This document shows, piece after piece, positions 16,961 through 24,926 of a stretch of 64,000 nt of DNA; positions within the stretch are counted from its first letter, which is position 1, and each line of letters begins with the position of its first letter. A model generated the notes under the pieces. That model had not been told where the DNA came from. It did no database searches and worked only from the letters and a program-made list of their open reading frames with translations. The position numbers were made by a program, and so were the translations under genes. The stretch lies in NCBI GenBank assembly GCA_963756545.1, contig CAVWNY010000008.1:372001-436000 (forward strand), in the 5' to 3' direction. The stretch is from DATFDN01 sp963756545. GTDB lineage: Bacteria; Pseudomonadota; Alphaproteobacteria; Acetobacterales; Acetobacteraceae.

Positions 16961-17746
16961 TCAGTCGGCGTTCACGAACTCGGTTACGAGACGGGCGAGC
17001 GCCTCGGGCTTCTCCATCTCGACGAAATGGCCGCAGCCGGGGACGATCTCCATCCGCCCGCCGCGCAATGCGCGCAGGTAGGCATCGCCCGCGCTGCGCG
17101 GCACGATCTTGTCGTCGTCGCCCCACACGACCAGCGCGGGCCCGCTCACGCCGCCCAGTAGATGCGGGAGCGTCTGACTGTACATGTACGGCTTCCAGGC
17201 GATGCGGAAGCACATCTCGCGCGCGATGTCCCATGCCTCGAGCTGATCGGTGGTGACGTCGCCGAAGATGCGGCGGAAATTCTCCTGGTCATGAAAGCCC
17301 GCCTGCGGATAGGCGATATAGGAGATGATCGCCTGATCGAGGATGTCGCCCTCGGGCGGCTTGATCCCCATCGGCGCGACCAGCACCAGTCGGCGGAAGT
17401 CGCGCGGGGCCAGGCTCGCCATCTCGGCGGCGATCCAGCCGCCGAAGCCGAGCCCGAGGAGCGAGACGTTCCTCACGCCCTGGTCGGCGAGCACCCATTG
17501 ATGGATCGCGGCGAGGTCGCGGACGCTGCGCATCCAGCCAGGCCGCTCCGACCGGCCCCAGCCGGGATGGTGCGGCACCAGCACGGTGAACCGTTCGGCC
17601 AGGAGGTCATAGAAACCCAGCTCGTCGGGGGTGCCGATGTCGTGGTGCAAGACCAGCAGCGCCCGGCCGCTGCCCGCACTCTTGAGATGCAGCTTGATCC
17701 CCGCCACCTCGGTCGTTGTCTCGGCCCAGGCCACGTGCGATGTCAT
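16961..17746 (-). CDS. Alpha/beta-hydrolase-fold protein lacking the nucleophile
   Basis: A 261-residue alpha/beta fold protein with PHHPGWGRSERPGW, the elbow region LLGLGFGGWIAAEMA, a VVWGDDDKIVP acid strand and terminal GCGHFVEMEKPE. The usual G-x-S-x-G elbow is G98-L-G100-F-G102, so Gly stands where the nucleophilic Ser/Asp should be; the codon is unambiguous. The oxyanion HG motif is also altered (LHHDIG). AGGAGGCGCCC sits directly upstream of ATG 17746. First gene of the operon with two LLM monooxygenases and cysK. It may be a non-hydrolytic fold member or act by another mechanism. Confidence 0.82.
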   Translation of the reverse strand: MTSHVAWAETTTEVAGIKLHLKSAGSGRALLVLHHDIGTPDELGFYDLLAERFTVLVPHHPGWGRSERPGWMRSVRDLAAIHQWVLADQGVRNVSLLGLGFGGWIAAEMASLAPRDFRRLVLVAPMGIKPPEGDILDQAIISYIAYPQAGFHDQENFRRIFGDVTTDQLEAWDIAREMCFRIAWKPYMYSQTLPHLLGGVSGPALVVWGDDDKIVPRSAGDAYLRALRGGRMEIVPGCGHFVEMEKPEALARLVTEFVNAD

Positions 17747-17964
17747 GGGCGCCTCCTCGTCGTTCCTCAGGGAGCTTACCGGCCGGTCGTCATGCTTGTC
17801 CAACCGCGGCCCCGCTTGGGGCAGGGCGTTGCGGCGGGAACGGTCAGCGAGCGAGGAGATGTCACGCAGCGGTGATAGTTCGCTTGCGGCGCCCAACCTT
17901 ATCTTTCGCGAATCGCCGCGCGCACGGATCGGCGCGGTGTCCCGGAATCGGCGGGCAGTACGGA

Positions 17965-18603
17965 ATGTTCGGCTTGTCGGTCTCGGAAGTGTTCGCCTTT
18001 GCCCAGCACCACCCGGCGCTGCAGGCCTTCGCCATCATTTTCGCGACCTTCATCCTGGAGGATGCGGCGACGGTGCTCGCGGGAATGCAGGCGGCCGCCG
18101 GCAGCTTGTCGATCCCGCTGGCGCTCGGCTCGCTCTATGTCGGCATCGTGCTGGGCGATCTCGGCCTTTATGGGCTCGGGCGCTTGGCTGCGCATGTGCC
18201 CTGGGTGCACCGGCTGCTGCCGCCGCAGCGGACGGAGACGGTGCGGGCCTGGCTTCACGGCCGGGTGTTTCGCGTCGTGCTGGTCAGCCGCTTCCTGCCC
18301 GGCGTGCGCCTGCCGAGCTATACGACCTGCGGGTATCTGGGCGCCAGCCTGCGCCAGTTCACGCTCGCCACCATGATCGCGACCCTGTTCTGGACATCGG
18401 GGCTGTTCGCGCTTTCGATGCGCGCCGGCGACTTCCTGCTGGCGCATTTCGGGGCGTGGCGCTGGGCCGACGCGGTCGGGCTGGTCGTGTTCATGGTCCT
18501 GGCCGGCTGGTTCGCACGCCGGCTCCGCGGCCGCGGCGGAAAGCCGGGGCGCGGTTCCAAACGTCGGCGCCGTCGGCATTACGAGGACGTACGCCAGAGA
18601 TGA
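17965..18603 (+). CDS. DedA-family membrane protein
   Basis: A 212-residue integral membrane protein of the DedA/SNARE-associated family. It shows the early acidic motif FILEDAATVLAG, the GLGRLAAHVPWV stretch and the hallmark VSRFLPGVRLPSYTTCGYLG. A very basic Arg/Lys tail ends the protein. Some family members flip undecaprenyl phosphate across the inner membrane, which suits the uppP gene two genes downstream. Its stop overlaps the start of the ATP-grasp gene (ATGA). Confidence 0.85.
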   Translation: MFGLSVSEVFAFAQHHPALQAFAIIFATFILEDAATVLAGMQAAAGSLSIPLALGSLYVGIVLGDLGLYGLGRLAAHVPWVHRLLPPQRTETVRAWLHGRVFRVVLVSRFLPGVRLPSYTTCGYLGASLRQFTLATMIATLFWTSGLFALSMRAGDFLLAHFGAWRWADAVGLVVFMVLAGWFARRLRGRGGKPGRGSKRRRRRHYEDVRQR

Positions 18604-19697
18604 GCAATGACGCAACGTTGGCCCGGGTCGGACGGCGCCGCCGGCCCGAGCCCGCGGTCTCGTTCTTCGAGTTCTGGCCGGCCTGGCTATTCTATACGCC
18701 GGTGGTGGCCCACTGCATCGCGCTCGGGCTGCGCCATCTTTCCCCGGCGCTGCTTACGGCCGCCAACCCCGACATCACCTCCGGCGGCCTGTGTGGGGAG
18801 TCCAAGACCGCCATCCTGGACCAGGTGGCGGCGGCCGAGCGTTGCGTGCTCGCGTCGTACGTCGTTCTCGACGTGACCGGCCGCGCCGGCGATCTCGCCA
18901 CGGCGGAGGCGGCAATGGGGGCCGCCGGATTGGCGTATCCCGTGGTGGCCAAGCCCGATATCGGGTGCAACGGCACGGGTGTCCGGCTGGCGCGCGACGC
19001 CCCGGAGCTCGGCCGCTACCTCGCCGACTTCCCCGCCGGGGAGCGGATGGTGCTTCAGGCGTTCATTCCGTATGAGAACGAGGCCGGCATATTCTACGTC
19101 CGCCATCCGGACGAGGCGCATGGCCGGATTACCTCCTTGACGCTGAAGGAGACGCCGTTCGTGGCCGGCGACGGCCGGTCGAACCTGCGCGACCTCATCC
19201 TGGCAGATCCACGCGCGGGGGTAGTGCCTCATCTCTACCTGCCGCGCTTGGCCGGGCGGCTGCGCGAGGTTCCCCCGCAGGGGCTGCGCGTGCCCCTGGT
19301 TTTCGTGGGAAACCACTGCAAGGGCGCGATCTTTCGCGACGGCGCCGGCCACGTCACGCCGGCGCTGACCGCGCGCATCGAGCGGCTGGCGCGCGCGCTG
19401 CCGAACTTCCATTTCGGGCGGATCGACGTGCGCTTCGCCTCGCTCGCCGCGCTCGGCCGGGGCGAGGGGTTTCGCGTGATCGAGGTCAACGGCGCGGGGT
19501 CGGAGGCGACCCACGTGTGGGACCCGCGCACCACGCTGCGTCAAGCCTGGCGCGACCAGTTCCTGCATTATGGCCTGGCCTACCGGATCGGCGCCGCGAA
19601 CCGGGCGCGCGGGGCGCGGCCGACGCCGCTGCGCGAGCTGCTGCGGCTGTGGCGTACCCAGCGGCGGCTGATGGCGGCCTATCCGACGCACGACTGA
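18600..19697 (+). CDS. ATP-grasp-fold protein
   Basis: A 365-residue protein. AYPVVAKPDIGCNGTGV is the ATP-grasp lysine/glycine segment, followed by RMVLQAFIPYENEAGIFYV and the metal-binding end FGRIDVRF...FRVIEVNGAGSEATHVWD, where Glu and Asn would bind Mg-ATP. The substrate is unknown; D-alanine-D-alanine-ligase-like proteins share this layout. Overlap with DedA and proximity to uppP suggest cell-envelope work. Confidence 0.8.
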   Translation: MSNDATLARVGRRRRPEPAVSFFEFWPAWLFYTPVVAHCIALGLRHLSPALLTAANPDITSGGLCGESKTAILDQVAAAERCVLASYVVLDVTGRAGDLATAEAAMGAAGLAYPVVAKPDIGCNGTGVRLARDAPELGRYLADFPAGERMVLQAFIPYENEAGIFYVRHPDEAHGRITSLTLKETPFVAGDGRSNLRDLILADPRAGVVPHLYLPRLAGRLREVPPQGLRVPLVFVGNHCKGAIFRDGAGHVTPALTARIERLARALPNFHFGRIDVRFASLAALGRGEGFRVIEVNGAGSEATHVWDPRTTLRQAWRDQFLHYGLAYRIGAANRARGARPTPLRELLRLWRTQRRLMAAYPTHD

Positions 19698-19760
19698 CGC
19701 GCGGGATCGTCACCGTATGATCTGTTGCGGCGCACCCCGCTTTCGGGCCAGGAAGCGCCC

Positions 19761-20603
19761 ATGATGACCACGATCCAAGCCGTCGGACTGGCCCTGCTGC
19801 AAGGTGCCACCGAGCTGTTTCCCGTCAGCAGCCTCGGCCACGCGGTCATCCTGCCCGCCTTGCTGAACTGGAACATCGATCAGCGCGCCGCGGCTTTCCT
19901 GCCGTTCTTGGTGATGCTGCACGTCGGCACGGCGGCGGCGCTGCTGCTCTACTTCTGGCGCGACTGGTGGGCGCTGCTCATCGGCATCCTCGGCGTGGGC
20001 CATCCCCATCAGGTCGCGGAGAGCCGGCGCGTCGTTTGGCTGATCGTGGTGGCGACGATCCCGGCCGTCATCGTGGGCTTCCTGTTGGAGCACTTCTTCC
20101 GCGCGCTGTTCGGCAACGCCGTGGTCGCCGCGGCCGTCCTGATCGTGAACGGCGGGCTCCTGGTGTTCGGCGAGAAGGTGCGCGGGCGCGGCGATCGGCC
20201 GCTCTCGACCTTGACCATGACCGACGCGCTGGCGATCGGCTGCTGGCAGTGTTCGGCCCTCGTACCGGGCATCTCGCGCTCGGGCGCGACCATCGTGGGC
20301 GGGCTGCTGCGCGGGATCGACCACGCCGGGGCGGCGCATTTCTCGTTCTTGATCGCGACGCCGATCATCCTGGGCGCCACGGCGCTGGAGGTGCCGAAGC
20401 TCCGCCACGCCGGCATGGCGCTGGGCGGGGACGTCGTCGGACTGTCGATCCTGGCGGCCGTCGTCGCGGGCCTGACCGCCTACGCCAGCACCGCGTTCCT
20501 GATGCGCTACTTCCGCAGCCACGATGCCTGGGCGCTAAACCCGTTCGCCTATTACTGCTTCGCGGCCGGCGCGGGCAGTCTGGCGGTGCTGCTGCTCCGT
20601 TAG
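19761..20603 (+). CDS. uppP: Undecaprenyl-diphosphatase (UppP/BacA)
   Basis: A 280-residue membrane enzyme that dephosphorylates C55-PP to recycle the cell-wall lipid carrier. It contains both catalytic motifs, LLQGATELFPVSSLGHAV at the N-terminus and LVPGISRSGATI in the middle. AGGAAGCGCCC precedes ATG 19761; a second ATG follows directly and either may be used. DedA and an ATP-grasp gene precede it on the same strand. Confidence 0.95.
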   Translation: MMTTIQAVGLALLQGATELFPVSSLGHAVILPALLNWNIDQRAAAFLPFLVMLHVGTAAALLLYFWRDWWALLIGILGVGHPHQVAESRRVVWLIVVATIPAVIVGFLLEHFFRALFGNAVVAAAVLIVNGGLLVFGEKVRGRGDRPLSTLTMTDALAIGCWQCSALVPGISRSGATIVGGLLRGIDHAGAAHFSFLIATPIILGATALEVPKLRHAGMALGGDVVGLSILAAVVAGLTAYASTAFLMRYFRSHDAWALNPFAYYCFAAGAGSLAVLLLR

Positions 20604-20629
20604 AACTGCCCCGATCACCCGCCGTTTCA

Positions 20630-20962
20630 TCACCGGCCGCCGGCCAATCGGCGGGCGGTGCGAAGCAGGATCTGGCGATCCTCGGCCGAGCACTCGCGGT
20701 AGAGCCGCAGCATCGCCATCTCGTCGCCGGTGGACGGCTCCGGGATGCTCGCGCCCGCTCCCTGCATCAGGAACTCCACTCCGACGCCCAGCACCTGCGC
20801 GATCCGCGCGAGGTTGCCCGTGACCTGGCCCGAACGGCCGGTTTCCCACTGCGCCACGGCGCTACGCGATACGCCGACGGCGCCGGCCAGTTCCTCCTGC
20901 GTGATCCGCCGCTCCTGGCGGGTAAGGCGGATGCGCTCGCCGATCTCGCGGGGGCTGCTCAT
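20630..20962 (-). CDS. XRE-family helix-turn-helix regulator
   Basis: A 110-residue protein with an N-terminal Cro/cI-type HTH (IRLTRQERRITQEELAGAVG then VSRSAVAQWETGRSG, residues about 10-45) and an acidic-to-basic C-terminal helix. It faces the HTH/DUF6362 pair across an AT-rich 138-base intergenic region and probably represses one or both promoters there. Confidence 0.88.
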   Translation of the reverse strand: MSSPREIGERIRLTRQERRITQEELAGAVGVSRSAVAQWETGRSGQVTGNLARIAQVLGVGVEFLMQGAGASIPEPSTGDEMAMLRLYRECSAEDRQILLRTARRLAGGR

Positions 20963-21037
20963 TCCCGGAGAATAGGTCAGATACTCTAACCGGAAAAGAT
21001 CTTTCGACTGATTTCCCTTCTTGGCGTGTTATTTACA

Positions 21038-21066
21038 TTGACGAAACCGAGAGAGCCAGACTAACT
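21038..21066 (+). promoter_or_regulatory. Possible sigma70 promoter for the HTH/DUF6362 pair
   Basis: TTGACG (21038-21043), a 17-base spacer and CTAACT (21061-21066), in the only AT-rich stretch between the XRE gene and the HTH gene. The -10 match is moderate. Confidence 0.4.
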
Positions 21067-21068
21067 AA

Positions 21069-21091
21069 CGGTTCGTTATCCGTTCGAACCG
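21069..21091. promoter_or_regulatory. Operator-like inverted repeat
   Basis: Perfect 7-base arms CGGTTCG (21069-21075) and CGAACCG (21085-21091) with a 9-base spacer, ending ten bases before ATG 21101. Its place just downstream of the predicted -10 suits binding by the divergent XRE repressor. Confidence 0.45.
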
Positions 21092-21100
21092 AGGTCGCCC

Positions 21101-21406
21101 ATGCCGCCCAGCGTTCCGCCTCCACGCCTCCCCTGGACCGACGCAGAGGATGCGCGACTGCGACGACTGCGTGCCGAGGGCATGTCGTGGGACGCCATCG
21201 CGCGCGCCCTCGGCCAGCAGCGCGACGCGGTGATGACGCGCGCCCTCGTCATCCGAGCGCGGTGCCCGCCGCCCGACTTCATGCCGCCGCCGGACGATCC
21301 CGAGCGCGAGCCGCTCCCCGCGGGCCATCCCCGGAGCTGGGGCGCGCTCCTCGCGGGCACTTTGCTCGACGGGACGGACTATCCGCTGCCGTTCTTCTTT
21401 TGCTGA
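21101..21406 (+). CDS. Small helix-turn-helix (SANT/GcrA-like) protein
   Basis: A 101-residue protein. LPWTDAEDARLRRLRAEG followed by MSWDAIARALGQQRDAVMTRA forms a Myb/SANT-like or GcrA-like trihelical DNA-binding unit in the first half; the rest is Pro-rich and ends PFFFC. It is followed after 16 bases, with a good AAGGAGG site, by the DUF6362 gene. Confidence 0.65.
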   Translation: MPPSVPPPRLPWTDAEDARLRRLRAEGMSWDAIARALGQQRDAVMTRALVIRARCPPPDFMPPPDDPEREPLPAGHPRSWGALLAGTLLDGTDYPLPFFFC

Positions 21407-21422
21407 CCCAAGGAGGTCGTCC

Positions 21423-21977
21423 ATGTTCCACCCGCCCGTCTCTCGCGCGTGCGCCTCTCAGCCATACGGCGACCCGCGTGCGCCCGAGGCGCCGATCGAC
21501 GCGACCTACGTGACCCGGCGGCTGGAGGAGGCCGGCACGGCGCTGCTCTGCATGCCATCCACCGGCTGGACCACCAAGCTGCGGACCTCCAACCTGGAGG
21601 TCGTTCGCGCGGCGATGGACAGCTATGGCTGGGGAGAGGAGAAGAAGGTGCGCCCTCCGGTGCCCTCCGCGGCCGAGATCACCCGCATGGACGAGGCGAT
21701 GGGCTGGCTCCTGCTGATCCCGGCCGATCGCTATGTGCTCCGCCGCATTGTCGGCGCCCGCAGCCTGGTCAACCCGCTGACCGAGCGGTACCTGTTCCCC
21801 TGGCGGCGGCTGGCGGCGGCCCTGGGGGCGGACCACAAGGCGGTGCAGCGCTGGCATGGCGAGGGGATCGGCCTGATCGTCGCGGGGCTGAACGGCGTCG
21901 CGCCGAAGCTCCGGCGGGGGGCGCGGGCGGCGGTCCGGGTGGCCCGCGATGGCGCTACCGGCGCTCCGGCCAGCTGA
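21423..21977 (+). CDS. DUF6362-family protein
   Basis: A 184-residue protein recognised as DUF6362: YVTRRLEEAGTALLCMPSTG, SNLEVVRAAMDSYGWG and an internal HTH-like WRRLAAALGADHKAVQRWHGEG. Such proteins are found in alphaproteobacterial phages and prophage remnants. It is preceded by AAGGAGGTCGTCC and co-directional with the small HTH gene. No phage structural genes are nearby. Confidence 0.75.
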   Translation: MFHPPVSRACASQPYGDPRAPEAPIDATYVTRRLEEAGTALLCMPSTGWTTKLRTSNLEVVRAAMDSYGWGEEKKVRPPVPSAAEITRMDEAMGWLLLIPADRYVLRRIVGARSLVNPLTERYLFPWRRLAAALGADHKAVQRWHGEGIGLIVAGLNGVAPKLRRGARAAVRVARDGATGAPAS

Positions 21978-21994
21978 GCGCCGACCTTACTTAC

Positions 21995-22085
21995 ACCGTC
22001 ATGGCCGGCGAAGGCCGGCCACCCACGTCGTCCTCGCAGCAAGCAAAAAGAAGTCGGTGCCCGGGCCAAGCCCGGGCATGACGGT
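21995..22085. repeat. Family-A palindromic repeat, copy 2
   Basis: ACCGTCATGGCCGGC ... CCCGGGCATGACGGT, downstream of the DUF6362 gene and upstream of the convergent lyase gene. The inner arms are more degenerate than in the other copies. Confidence 0.82.
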
Positions 22086-22154
22086 AGAAGCTCCCGAGTG
22101 CTCGAAGACGAACCGGACGGTCTCGGGCAAGGCCGGCCACGACGACGGACCGCT

Positions 22155-23012
22155 CTACCGTTCCGTCGTCCGCCGCTCGATCGCCAGCAGCGTCTCCAGC
22201 TCGATCGTCTCGTGCATCAGCTTCTGCTCGGCCGCGCCGTCCGCGCCGACCAGCGGGTCGGGCCGACCCTCCGCGAGCGCGGCATAGGACTGTCGCAGCG
22301 CGCGGTGGATGGCAAACAGCGGCATCACCGGATCGACGAACAGGCGGTACCCCATCCCGTGCAGCTCCGCGGCGGGGATCGTCATGGCGCCGAGGCCGGC
22401 CGACGAGACCATGTACATCAGCGGCGGCTCCAGCCGTTCGGCGATGAAGCGCCATTCATCGGGCGTGCGGGCGAGCACGAACAGCATGTCGGCGCCGGCC
22501 CGCTTCATCGCCTCGGCGCGGCGCAGCGCTTCGTCCATGCCGGCGTTGCGCACCGCGTTGGTGCGCGCGATGACGAGGAAATGCTCGGAGCGGCGCGCGG
22601 CAACGCTTTCGGCGACCTTGGCCGCCATCAGCTCGGCGGGGATGTTGTGCTCCAGCCCGATGTGATGATGCGCCCGTTTCGGCAGCAACTGATCCTCGAT
22701 CTCGATCGCGGCGAAGCCGGCCGCCTCGGCAAGCCGGATGGTGCGGCGCAGATGCATGGGATCGCCCCAGCCGCCGGCGGCGTCCAGGATCAGCGGCAGG
22801 TCGCAGGCGGCGCGGATGTCGAGGCCCGCGTGGACCATCTCGGTCAGCGTCAGGTTCGCCTCGGTGAAGCAACTCAGATAGCCCATCGAGCCGCCGCCCA
22901 GATAGAGCGCCGGGAACCCGGATGCCGCCGCCAGGCGCGCCATCATGGGATTGAGCACGAGCGGCGCCCAGACGGGCTTGCCGCCCTCGATCAGCGTCTT
23001 CAGCCCCGCCAT
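22155..23012 (-). CDS. PEP mutase/isocitrate lyase superfamily protein
   Basis: A 285-residue TIM-barrel protein. GFPALYLGGG, GLDIRAACDLPLILDAAGG (split) and the signature AAIEIEDQLLPKRAHHHIG identify the superfamily. The catalytic-loop motif KKCGH of isocitrate and methylisocitrate lyases is K112-R-A114-H-H here, so the Cys is absent; that points to a hydrolase, decarboxylase or mutase-type member. It lies 31 bases downstream of the sodium:solute symporter gene, so it may act on the imported acid. Confidence 0.82.
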   Translation of the reverse strand: MAGLKTLIEGGKPVWAPLVLNPMMARLAAASGFPALYLGGGSMGYLSCFTEANLTLTEMVHAGLDIRAACDLPLILDAAGGWGDPMHLRRTIRLAEAAGFAAIEIEDQLLPKRAHHHIGLEHNIPAELMAAKVAESVAARRSEHFLVIARTNAVRNAGMDEALRRAEAMKRAGADMLFVLARTPDEWRFIAERLEPPLMYMVSSAGLGAMTIPAAELHGMGYRLFVDPVMPLFAIHRALRQSYAALAEGRPDPLVGADGAAEQKLMHETIELETLLAIERRTTER

Positions 23013-23043
23013 GTTCGCGTCCCCCTTTGTCGGCGGTACGCTA

Positions 23044-24510
23044 TCAGGCGGGACGCGTCGAGGGAACGCGGCGGGTCAGCGCCGACACGACCGCCGTGGC
23101 GATGATGTTGAGGCCGAGCGCGACGATGCCGATGTTGAGATCCTGGAACGCCTGCGGAGCGCCGGGCGCGATCTTGGCAAGTGAGGTGCCGAGCGAGGTG
23201 ATCACCGCCACCGTGATGACGCCCACGAAGATGCCGGCGAACGCGCCCTGCTTGGTCACCGGGTTGTGCCGCCGGAGGCTCATCAGCAGCGCCGGAAAGA
23301 ATTGCGTGACGAAGCTGTAGCCCATCAGCAGCAGCGCGACGATCGTGTTGCCGCCCCGGAGCGTGAAGGCAACCGCGACGAGCGCCACGATGGGCACCAG
23401 CAGCCTGGCGACCATCGAAATGTGCGCGTCGCTTGTCGGGCCGCGGAACGTCCGGTAGATGTTCTTGGAGAGCAGCGTCGCCGCGGCGAGCAGGATCAGC
23501 GAGCCGGGCACCAGCGCGGTCAACACGCCGGCGCCGCCGATGATGCCGACCACCCACGGGTTGAAGGTCTTGATGGACAGCCGGAACAGCGCGAGGTCGA
23601 TCTCCGGTCCCTTGAGCCCCGGTACCTGAAGGATCGCCGCGAACCCCACGAAGAACACGAACAACAGGATGAGCTGATAGAGCGGCAGCAGAATCGCATT
23701 GTGGCGGAACACCCGCTCGTTCCGGGCGGAGTAGACCGCCCCGAAGGAGTGCGGCCACATGAAGAAGCCGAGCGCGGTCAACACAACGGTCGAATCGAAC
23801 CACGCCAGGCTCTGCCCCTTGGCCGGCAGCGCCAGGAAGCCGGGTTTGGCCGCCTGGATGGCGTTGAACATGCGATCGAAGCCGCCGTACCAGTGGATCG
23901 GCAGGTAGATGCCGAGGAACACCACGACCGACAGGATCGTGACGTCCTTGAGCACGGAGGTCCAGGCCGAGCCGTGCAGGCCGGACACCGCGACATAGGC
24001 CGTCACCACCACCGCGCCGATCCAAATCGCCACGTCGGGCGTGATAAGCCCATAGGAGGCCGTGGAGACGATGATGCCGAGACCCTTGAACTGGAGCACG
24101 AGATAAGGGACCAGCGCGACGATCCCGACGATCGAGACCAGCACTCCGAGGGCGGGGCTGTCGTATTTCGAGACGAAGAAGTCCGGCTGGGAGACGAGGC
24201 CCCGCTCCTTGGCGTAGCGCCAGATCGGCGGCAGCAGCCAGTAGGAGATCACGTAGGCGAGGGAGCCATAGCAGAGGATGTAATAGGCTGGGGCGCCCTT
24301 CCCGTAAGCGTAGCCGCTGCCGCCCAGGAAGGTGAAGGTGGTGTAGATCTCGCCTGCGAGCAGCAGGAACACGAAGATGGAGCCGAAATGGCGGCCGCCC
24401 ACCGTCCACTGCTCCAGGTCCATGACCTTGCCGCGGCGCGCCCGCAACCCGATCCCCAGCGCGAGGGCGGCCGTGAAGCCGATGATGGCGAGCGCCCATC
24501 CCGTGTTCAT
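23044..24510 (-). CDS. Sodium:solute symporter (SSS family)
   Basis: A 488-residue membrane protein with about 13 hydrophobic segments. The LLAGEIYTTFTFLGGSGYAY helix, ALVPGSLILLAAATLLSKN and TLRGGNTIVALLLMGYSFVTQF (in parts) are typical of the SSS family for monocarboxylate or similar uptake. It overlaps the DUF3311 gene by four bases. Confidence 0.9.
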   Translation of the reverse strand: MNTGWALAIIGFTAALALGIGLRARRGKVMDLEQWTVGGRHFGSIFVFLLLAGEIYTTFTFLGGSGYAYGKGAPAYYILCYGSLAYVISYWLLPPIWRYAKERGLVSQPDFFVSKYDSPALGVLVSIVGIVALVPYLVLQFKGLGIIVSTASYGLITPDVAIWIGAVVVTAYVAVSGLHGSAWTSVLKDVTILSVVVFLGIYLPIHWYGGFDRMFNAIQAAKPGFLALPAKGQSLAWFDSTVVLTALGFFMWPHSFGAVYSARNERVFRHNAILLPLYQLILLFVFFVGFAAILQVPGLKGPEIDLALFRLSIKTFNPWVVGIIGGAGVLTALVPGSLILLAAATLLSKNIYRTFRGPTSDAHISMVARLLVPIVALVAVAFTLRGGNTIVALLLMGYSFVTQFFPALLMSLRRHNPVTKQGAFAGIFVGVITVAVITSLGTSLAKIAPGAPQAFQDLNIGIVALGLNIIATAVVSALTRRVPSTRPA

Positions 24511-24728
24511 GGCCCCGCGCTCCGGTCAGTTTCGTCGTCGATCGGCCCGCGGTTCTGTGGGTCGAGCAGGTAAATCAGTCCCATGATCGCGCTGGTCAGC
24601 ACAACCCACAGCACCAGCCAGGCCAGCATCGCCGGCAGCCCGGCGATCAGGGGATCGACCCGGTTGAAGAAGACGACGCCGACCAGCATTCCGAGGAACG
24701 GCAGGGTGGCGAGGAGGTAGATCAGCAT
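24507..24728 (-). CDS. DUF3311 small membrane protein
   Basis: A 73-residue protein with two membrane segments (YLLATLPFLGMLVGVVFFNR and a second Leu/Trp-rich one). DUF3311 proteins are normally encoded directly upstream of an SSS symporter, as here (ATGA overlap), and are thought to be accessory subunits. Confidence 0.85.
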   Translation of the reverse strand: MLIYLLATLPFLGMLVGVVFFNRVDPLIAGLPAMLAWLVLWVVLTSAIMGLIYLLDPQNRGPIDDETDRSAGP

Positions 24729-24926
24729 GGGAGGGCGCCCGCGGTGGCCGATGCTGAAATGAGCGCGCGGGGGAATGAGTGCCCGTATCTCGGAATTGTG
24801 ACCTTAGGTTGAAGAATCGATACAGAAACGAATTGCGGGTCTCGACGGCGGCGCCGAAATGGCGATAGGTTGGGGCGAGGCAACGAGAACGCGAACCGGC
24901 GCGGCCGGTTGTATCGGGAGACGACC

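Noticed and set aside
15558..17081. A 507-codon plus-strand frame over the LLM and hydrolase-fold genes
   Set aside because: Antisense of two well-supported flavin enzymes; composition typical of GC-rich shadow frames.
20630..21977. Annotating a prophage around the XRE/DUF6362 genes
   Set aside because: No integrase, capsid, tail or attachment repeat is visible; neighbours are chromosomal metabolic genes.
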